Shown piece after piece: positions 60,201 to 64,000 of a DNA stretch of 64,000 nucleotides. The translations under genes and the position numbers were made by a program. Origin of the DNA: Bacillus luti (GTDB lineage Bacteria; Bacillota; Bacilli; Bacillales; Bacillaceae_G). The DNA is taken from the NCBI RefSeq assembly GCF_001884105.1, contig NZ_MACI01000093.1, positions 62,001 through 126,000 of the forward strand. Reading direction: 5' to 3'. How positions within the stretch are numbered: the first letter of the stretch is position 1; each line of letters begins with the position of its first letter. A model generated the notes under the pieces. The model had not been told where the DNA came from and did no database searches. It saw nothing but the letters and a program-made list of their open reading frames with translations.

Positions 60201-60612
60201 GGACTATGTTGCTTTCCTATCAGTTACTGTTGGGGAAGGCGTTCGGGACATTGCTGAAGAGTGGAAGGCGAAAGGTGATTATTTACGCAGTCATGCCATT
60301 CAATCGTTAGCGCTTGAATTAGCAGAAGGACTTGCTGAAAAAACACATATGCTCATTCGCGATCGCTGGGGTATTCCAGATTCACCAGAACTCACGATGG
60401 AAGAACGCTTCCGTACAAAATATAGAGGGATACGCGTGTCATTCGGTTATCCAGCATGTCCAGAACTCGCAGATCAAGAAAAGCTATTTCGCTTAATTAA
60501 TCCAGAAGAAATAGGGATTTCATTAACGGAAGGATTTATGATGGAGCCAGAAGCATCTGTAACGGCTATGGTATTTTCTCACCCCGAGGCAAGATATTTT
60601 AGTGTATTATAG
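57214..60612 (+). CDS. metH: Cobalamin-dependent methionine synthase MetH
   Basis: Transfers a methyl group from methyl-THF to homocysteine. The 1132-aa modular enzyme has a homocysteine domain (GAMGTMIQ, zinc GGCCGTTPEHI), a pterin-binding domain (FVGERTNVIGSRKFKR), a cobalamin domain with VKGDVHDIGKNLV near residue 715, and a C-terminal SAM-dependent reactivation domain (about 800-1132, GYPACPELADQEKL). Start ATG 57214 overlaps the yitJ stop as TGATG; TTG 57211 is less likely. Needs external or salvaged B12. Confidence 0.97.
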   Translation: MKCIEEKLQNNILILDGAMGTMIQQEDLTAEDFGGEEYEGCNEYLVETRPDVILKIHKAYIEAGADIIETNTFGATNIVLSDYELSHLDEELNEKAAILAKQAVIESGKEVYVAGAMGPTTKAISVTGGVTFEELIEAYTRQARGLLKGEVDVLLVETSQDMRNVKAAYIGIQAAFDELNKIVPIMISGTIEPMGTTLAGQTIEAFYLSIEHMKPLSVGLNCATGPEFMRDHIRSLSDLSECYISCYPNAGLPDEDGHYHESPSSLAEKVKRFADEGWINIIGGCCGTTPEHIRAMKSALASLKPREHHEREGHGVSGLEALQYDDSMRPLFVGERTNVIGSRKFKRLVAEGKFEEAAEVARAQVKKNAHIIDICMADPDRDEIEDMENFLAEVTKVLKVPIMIDSTDENVMERALTYIQGKAVINSINLEDGEERFKKVTPLLQKYGAAIVVGTIDEDGMAVSAERKLEIAKRSYDLLTTKYGIRPSDIIFDALVFPVGTGDEEYIGSAAATIEGIRLIKEALPECLTILGVSNISFGLPPAGREVLNSVFLYHATKAGLDYAIVNTEKLERYASIPEEEKHLADALLFETTKETLEEFTNFYRVAKKKDVVVQETLTLDERLANYIVEGTKQGLHEDLSLALEEGRKPLDIINGPLMTGMDEVGRLFNNNELIVAEVLQSAESMKAAVSYLEPHMESSDSAKKGKVLLATVKGDVHDIGKNLVEIILSNNGYEIINLGINVRSDRIVQEVQEKKPDIIGLSGLLVKSAQQMVTTAEDLQAADIDIPIVVGGAALTRKFTDNRISPSYKGLVCYASDAMTGLDIINKLQKEEEREKMKQDKKERHLHIVTKEEKKVEIPVVIEPLPKSEVIVPDSTKRIVLRDIPALHLAPFLNRQMLLGHHLGLKGNVKKLLKEGDKRAHELNDLIDELLVEGQSWLKPKAVYQFFPAQSDGQNIVIYDPEDHTRVIERFTFPRQGKAPHRTLGDYLRPIGDEMDYVAFLSVTVGEGVRDIAEEWKAKGDYLRSHAIQSLALELAEGLAEKTHMLIRDRWGIPDSPELTMEERFRTKYRGIRVSFGYPACPELADQEKLFRLINPEEIGISLTEGFMMEPEASVTAMVFSHPEARYFSVL

Positions 60613-60630
60613 TCTAGAAGGGGGAGACGT

Positions 60631-61689
60631 ATGAAAAAAGTAGTCTTTACAGGTGGCGGTTCGGCAGGGCATGTAACACCTAATTTAGCCATTATCCCGC
60701 ATTTACAAGAACAGAATTGGGATATTTCTTATATTGGTTCTCATCAAGGAATTGAGAAAACGATTATAGAAAAGGAAGGCATTCCGTACTATAGTATTGC
60801 GAGCGGGAAGCTACGCCGTTATTTTGATTTGAAAAATATAAAAGATCCTTTTCTTGTAATGAAGGGTGTTATGGATGCGTATGTAAGGATTCGAAAACTA
60901 AAACCGGATGTGATTTTTTCAAAAGGTGGTTTCGTATCTGTACCAGTCGTAATAGGCGGATGGTTAAACAGGGTACCAGTTTTATTACATGAATCTGATA
61001 TGACGCCAGGACTAGCAAACAAAATTGCGCTCCGTTTTGCTTCGAAAATATTTGTTACATTTGAAGAAGCTGCGAAACATTTACCGAAAGAAAAAGTAAT
61101 ATATACAGGATCTCCTGTGCGTGAAGAAGTGCTAAGGGGAAATCGTGAAAAAGGTTTAGCGTTTTTAGGTTTTTCGCGTAAAAAACCAGTTATTACAATC
61201 ATGGGAGGAAGTTTGGGCGCGAAGAAAATTAATGAAACAGTTCGAGCCGCGTTACCAGAACTTCTAAAAAAATATCAAATTGTTCATCTTTGCGGAAAAG
61301 GTAATCTTGATGAAAATTTACAAAATAAAGAAGGATATAGACAATTTGAATATGTACATGGAGAGCTGCCAGACATATTAGCGATAACAGATTTTGTTAT
61401 TTCACGTGCGGGCTCTAATGCCATTTTTGAGTTTTTAACATTGCAAAAGCCGATGGTTTTAATTCCATTATCGAAATTTGCGAGCCGTGGAGATCAAATA
61501 CTAAATGCAGAGTCTTTTGAAAGACAAGGATATGCTTCTGTATTGTATGAAGAAGATGTGACTGTAAAAGCACTTATAAAGCATGTCGAAGAATTAGATC
61601 AAAATAATGAGATATACAAAACAGCACTAAAAAAATATAATGGAAAAGAAGCAATTAAAACAATCATTCAACATATTTCAGAGGCATGA
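60631..61689 (+). CDS. murG: MurG-type UDP-GlcNAc:lipid I transferase
   Basis: 352-aa glycosyltransferase adding GlcNAc to lipid I to make lipid II at the inner face of the membrane. It has the Gly-rich loop [48 protein letters not shown] and the donor-site [12 protein letters not shown]. The location outside a division-wall (dcw) cluster suggests this may be a second copy, as I recall for the B. cereus group; the window cannot show that. Start ATG 60631 behind AGAAGGGGGAG. Its stop is in the terminator. Confidence 0.93.
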   Translation: MKKVVFTGGGSAGHVTPNLAIIPHLQEQNWDISYIGSHQGIEKTIIEKEGIPYYSIASGKLRRYFDLKNIKDPFLVMKGVMDAYVRIRKLKPDVIFSKGGFVSVPVVIGGWLNRVPVLLHESDMTPGLANKIALRFASKIFVTFEEAAKHLPKEKVIYTGSPVREEVLRGNREKGLAFLGFSRKKPVITIMGGSLGAKKINETVRAALPELLKKYQIVHLCGKGNLDENLQNKEGYRQFEYVHGELPDILAITDFVISRAGSNAIFEFLTLQKPMVLIPLSKFASRGDQILNAESFERQGYASVLYEEDVTVKALIKHVEELDQNNEIYKTALKKYNGKEAIKTIIQHISEA

Positions 61690-61710
61690 TGAAACAATCA
61701 TGTCTCTTTT
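61681..61710 (+). terminator. Terminator overlapping the murG stop
   Basis: GAGGCATGAT pairs with ATCATGTCTC (one G-U) around GAAACA, followed by TTTTAG. Confidence 0.8.
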
Positions 61711-61754
61711 AGTAGGATGAAAGATTCCAAGAAATGATATTTTTATGTTACAAT

Positions 61755-61902
61755 AAAGTGAAACTTTAATCAGTGGGAGGTTCACCCCCACTGATTATTA
61801 GTTGAACCAATCGGGCTTTTACGGGCAGTTAATCCCCCACCTAACTTCTTTGTTTTCGCTGAATTTTGAGGTGGGGGTCTTACTGCCCGTTAATGCGGGG
61901 TA
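61755..61902 (+). repeat. Full-length bcr1-like repeat, copy 2
   Basis: About 148 bp with the same ends, hairpins and orientation as copy 1. Stem bases differ in a matched way: CCCCCACCT/AGGTGGGGG here versus ATTCCAACCT/AGGTGGGAAT in copy 1. It lies between murG and a small membrane-protein gene. Confidence 0.88.
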
Positions 61903-61967
61903 ACAAATGGTTAATAGGGAAATTCCAATTAATGAAGCGTGAAAATACGAATGGATTAGGAGTGACT

Positions 61968-62186
61968 GTGTTGGAGCTAAGTCTCTATGAAAATACTGCA
62001 CTTATTATATGCTTTGTGTTGTACGTTGGTAGTGTTATTGTTTATATCTCAAGGAAATTTTCGCAAGAAAGAGAGCTTGAAAAATCAGAAATAACAGCTG
62101 AACTAGAAATGTTAGCTGATGAAAGTTATAAAAAACAAAAAATAAAAGAAGATCATGAAGCATCCCATCATTTAAACGCAAAATAA
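61968..62186 (+). CDS. Small membrane protein of unknown function
   Basis: 72 aa from GTG 61968 (5 nt after AGGAG), with TTG 61971 as an alternative. The open frame extends further upstream, but only through the repeat copy 2, so that part is not credible. One N-terminal membrane helix (LIICFVLYVGSVIVYI, about residues 12-27) is followed by a charged, coiled-coil-like tail rich in Glu and Lys, ending HHLNAK. No family recognised. Moderate confidence that it is real. Confidence 0.6.
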   Translation: MLELSLYENTALIICFVLYVGSVIVYISRKFSQERELEKSEITAELEMLADESYKKQKIKEDHEASHHLNAK

Positions 62187-62287
62187 GTTTTAAAGATGGG
62201 GATTTTTTTTTGAAGTCGTTTTTTATTATGTTTATAGCAAGTAACGCTAAAAGGAGTTTCCCGTACATAATGAAGGAGTGTATATAA

Positions 62288-62662
62288 ATGAATTTTTATA
62301 TCGCCTCAGGATTCCAAAATAAACATCTTGTCCGTTCGATAGCAAATGAACTGAAAAGTGCAGGATGGTCCCATACATATGATTGGACAAGAAACGAAAG
62401 AGCAGTGAATCAAGAGCAGTTAAGAGAAATTGGTCAGTCAGAAAAGAATGCTATTAAAGAAGCCGATGTCTTTTTACTTATATTAGATGGCGGAAATGGA
62501 AGTCATACAGAGTTTGGAATGGCGATTGCGCTAGAGAAACAGATATATGTATATCATGAAGGCAACCCGCTGCAAACAACGTTCTATCATTTGCCAGAAG
62601 TAAATATTTTTGAAGGAGATGCAGCTGAATTTGCATCTCATGTTATGAATCATGTGAAATAA
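62288..62662 (+). CDS. Nucleoside 2-deoxyribosyltransferase-like protein
   Basis: 124 aa with the NDT/DUF4406-like fold pattern: MNFYIASGFQNKHLVRSI at the N-terminus, an acidic helix ending ADVFLLILDGG, then GSHTEFGMAIALEKQI, where the Glu (about residue 78) corresponds to the catalytic nucleophile of the family. The enzymatic role (base exchange or hydrolysis on a deoxynucleoside-like substrate) is inferred from these motifs only. Start ATG 62288 behind AAGGAGTG. Neighbours give no clue. Confidence 0.75.
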   Translation: MNFYIASGFQNKHLVRSIANELKSAGWSHTYDWTRNERAVNQEQLREIGQSEKNAIKEADVFLLILDGGNGSHTEFGMAIALEKQIYVYHEGNPLQTTFYHLPEVNIFEGDAAEFASHVMNHVK

Positions 62663-62743
62663 TAGTAACTGCCTAAAAGGTTATAAAAGTGATCTTTTGG
62701 GTACAGTGATGATAAGAAACGTATATAAAGGAGTTTACATAAT

Positions 62744-63232
62744 ATGAAATTAGAAAATGGATGGGAAACGAGCTTTTTAGAAGTCGTACAAAAGAGTGAA
62801 TTTAAGAAAGATGCGCTTCTTAGTCAATTGCTTTTTGCAGATAACGAAGAAGTAGAAGAACTTGTTGATGATTACGGATACGAAGAGATTATTGAACGCG
62901 AACATGACGATGAATTAGCAGAAGTGTTAGGGGAAGAACTGTTCAGTGAGATGGAGAGGTACGTATTTTTATCTTCACAACAAGAAGAGAAACTCATTTC
63001 ATTCGTAAATGGATTAGGTTTTCATGTACTAGATTGGATCGTGCTTCTTGAAACAGAATTTGGTATTGATAGTGCAAACTTTACGTCGGACGCCGTGAAA
63101 ATGTTAGAAAAGCGCTTTAGACAATTTCCACATATAGAGGATAAAACAATTTTTGATATGACATTTGGAGAAGCAATGGATGTATTAGAGTCCATTACAG
63201 GATTACAACTGAAAGAAAAGATGAACGCATAA
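62744..63232 (+). CDS. Uncharacterised acidic protein
   Basis: 162 aa, strongly acidic (long Glu/Asp-rich stretch, about residues 28-65, EEVEELVDDYGYEEIIEREH), soluble, mostly helical. No catalytic motif, signal peptide or membrane segment was recognised. Start ATG 62744 behind AAGGAG, and it is followed by a strong terminator. I do not recognise the family; conserved spacing and ribosome binding site support a real gene. Confidence 0.7.
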   Translation: MKLENGWETSFLEVVQKSEFKKDALLSQLLFADNEEVEELVDDYGYEEIIEREHDDELAEVLGEELFSEMERYVFLSSQQEEKLISFVNGLGFHVLDWIVLLETEFGIDSANFTSDAVKMLEKRFRQFPHIEDKTIFDMTFGEAMDVLESITGLQLKEKMNA

Positions 63233-63234
63233 TG

Positions 63235-63271
63235 TAAAAAAGAACGTGAGGCTATCACGTTCTTTTTTTAC
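63235..63271. terminator. Bidirectional terminator, 63232/63268 gene ends
   Basis: AAAAAGAACGTGA pairs with TCACGTTCTTTTT around GGCTA. It serves the convergent genes on either side. Confidence 0.93.
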
Positions 63272-63579
63272 ATTATAATAATTTTGTCATCTAGTTTTGT
63301 TTGTCCGCTAAGAAGTGCGTTTAAATATTCCACTTTTCTTATACAGGCTTGTATATGTCTTTCAACCTCTTGTAACTCTCCTTGGTGATGCGTTTCAATT
63401 GGATGAATTTGCACGTTGAATTTTTCAAATTGACTACTATATGTTATTTCTGCATAGCCGCTCATAATATCGGTTTCGTTATGAAATAAAAATTGCTTCG
63501 TTTTGTCACAGAATGATACATCTTGAAATCCATATACTTTTAATGCTTCAATTACTTTTTTAATCATTTTTGTATTCAT
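63268..63579 (-). CDS. Uncharacterised protein (103 aa)
   Basis: 103-aa soluble protein reading MNTKMIKKVIEALKVYGFQD, with a middle beta region (YAEITYSSQFEKFNVQIHP) and a helical C-terminus containing a single Cys. No family recognised. Start ATG 63579 behind AGAGGGTT on the minus strand; ATG 63567 (MIKKVIEAL) is a possible alternative. A cre-like site lies 55 bp upstream. Confidence 0.65.
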   Translation of the reverse strand: MNTKMIKKVIEALKVYGFQDVSFCDKTKQFLFHNETDIMSGYAEITYSSQFEKFNVQIHPIETHHQGELQEVERHIQACIRKVEYLNALLSGQTKLDDKIIIM

Positions 63580-63633
63580 TTTTTAACCCTCTTTACGAAG
63601 TTCTACTTATGTATTATAACATAAAAAATTACA

Positions 63634-63648
63634 TAGAAAGCGCTTCCA
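63634..63648. promoter_or_regulatory. cre-like site between divergent small genes
   Basis: TAGAAAGCGCTTCCA, a near-palindrome around GCGC. It lies between the minus gene at 63268-63579 and the plus gene at 63783. Confidence 0.4.
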
Positions 63649-63782
63649 AGTGTATTTTATTATAAACTTTACGTTTCAATCATAAAAATGAAACAAAGAA
63701 AAAATAATTGTAATGAAGAGAGGATTCTTTTATTGTTCCGTCATATATATAGAGAAATAGTGCAATAAAAGAGGTGAGGATC

Positions 63783-63998
63783 TTGAACTTTGATATTGTA
63801 GGACAAAAAGCATATATAAAAGATGGGCCGCATCGGAACCGAATTGGAATTGTAAGAAAAAACGAAGAGCAATTAAAATCACATTTTGTTATTGTAATTG
63901 GAGAACAAAGTATTGATGTGGAGCTAAAGGATATCGTGCTAGTTGGAGTGGACGTAGGACAATTTCATACATGGTGTGAGCAAAATGGTTATTTGTAA
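63783..63998 (+). CDS. Small KOW-like protein of unknown function
   Basis: 71 aa from TTG 63783 (about 7 nt after AGAGGTG); GTG 63774 overlaps the ribosome binding site. The N-terminal half, GQKAYIKDGPHRNRIGIVRK, has the spacing of a KOW motif (hydrophobic-Lys-Asp-Gly-Pro-x-Gly-like), and VELKDIVLVG follows. A nucleic-acid- or ribosome-binding role is a guess from that resemblance. It ends 2 bp before the window edge. Confidence 0.6.
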   Translation: MNFDIVGQKAYIKDGPHRNRIGIVRKNEEQLKSHFVIVIGEQSIDVELKDIVLVGVDVGQFHTWCEQNGYL

Positions 63999-64000
63999 AA

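Noticed and set aside
61866-61967. N-terminal extension of the small membrane protein
   Set aside because: This part of the frame is repeat copy 2 and its flank. A good ribosome binding site exists only for GTG 61968.

Overview
The window is a stretch of low-GC Firmicute chromosome. Gene content and order match the grpE-dnaK-dnaJ to yqgX/yitJ-metH arc of Bacillus subtilis, rearranged as in the Bacillus cereus group. Three things point to that group: the protein sequences, a VrrA-type protein with a Gln-Tyr 12-bp tandem repeat, and two near-complete ~149-bp structured repeats (with several decayed relatives) that look like the bcr1 family. Almost everything is core housekeeping DNA. I see no prophage, insertion sequence, CRISPR array or obvious defence island.

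Layout. (1) 1-9725: end of the heat-shock operon (grpE, dnaK, dnaJ), then prmA, rsmE and mtaB (ribosome and tRNA modification), rpsU-yqeY, and the sporulation genes yqfC-yqfD. (2) 9729-17913: phoH, pgpH, ybeY, dgkA, cdd, era, yqzL, recO, ccpN and ppsR, a tightly packed RNA, envelope and replication-repair cluster with several ATGA overlaps. (3) 18281-24495: a broken yqxD, the macromolecular synthesis genes dnaG-sigA, cccA, and trmK-yqfO. (4) 24536-34928: ispH, vrrA, cshB, nfo, yqfT, yqfU, the zinc operon znuC-znuB-zur behind a Zur-box-like operator, ispG, yqfZ and yqgB. (5) 35166-44479: a lone CAU tRNA, sodA, an MFS transporter, pbpA, and pstS-C-A-B-phoU behind a four-repeat PhoP box. (6) 44823-51564: a large nucleotidyltransferase fusion, rpmG, yqgN, yqgQ-glcK, yqgW, yqgX and a MidA-type methyltransferase. 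(7) 51714-60612: an ArsR-type regulator and the methionine region, where metI-metC (minus) and yitJ-metH (plus) are divergent and each has its own SAM-I (S-box) riboswitch. (8) 60631-63998: a MurG-type transferase and a run of small poorly characterised genes.

Regulation readable from the sequence: two S-box riboswitches, a Zur operator, a Pho box, two cre-like sites, several sigma-A promoters and about 28 intrinsic terminators or terminator-like hairpins.

The most notable observations are: yqxD with two independent-looking lesions; a phosphomannomutase-like domain that has lost both catalytic loops inside a 784-residue sugar-nucleotide fusion; covariation between the two full-length repeats, one of which lies between the metI riboswitch and metI; a family of decayed repeats at operon ends, some doing terminator duty; a 19-bp perfect-type hairpin directly upstream of the rsmE ribosome binding site; and a PstS with no lipobox. 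I did not find a convincing new multi-gene system.
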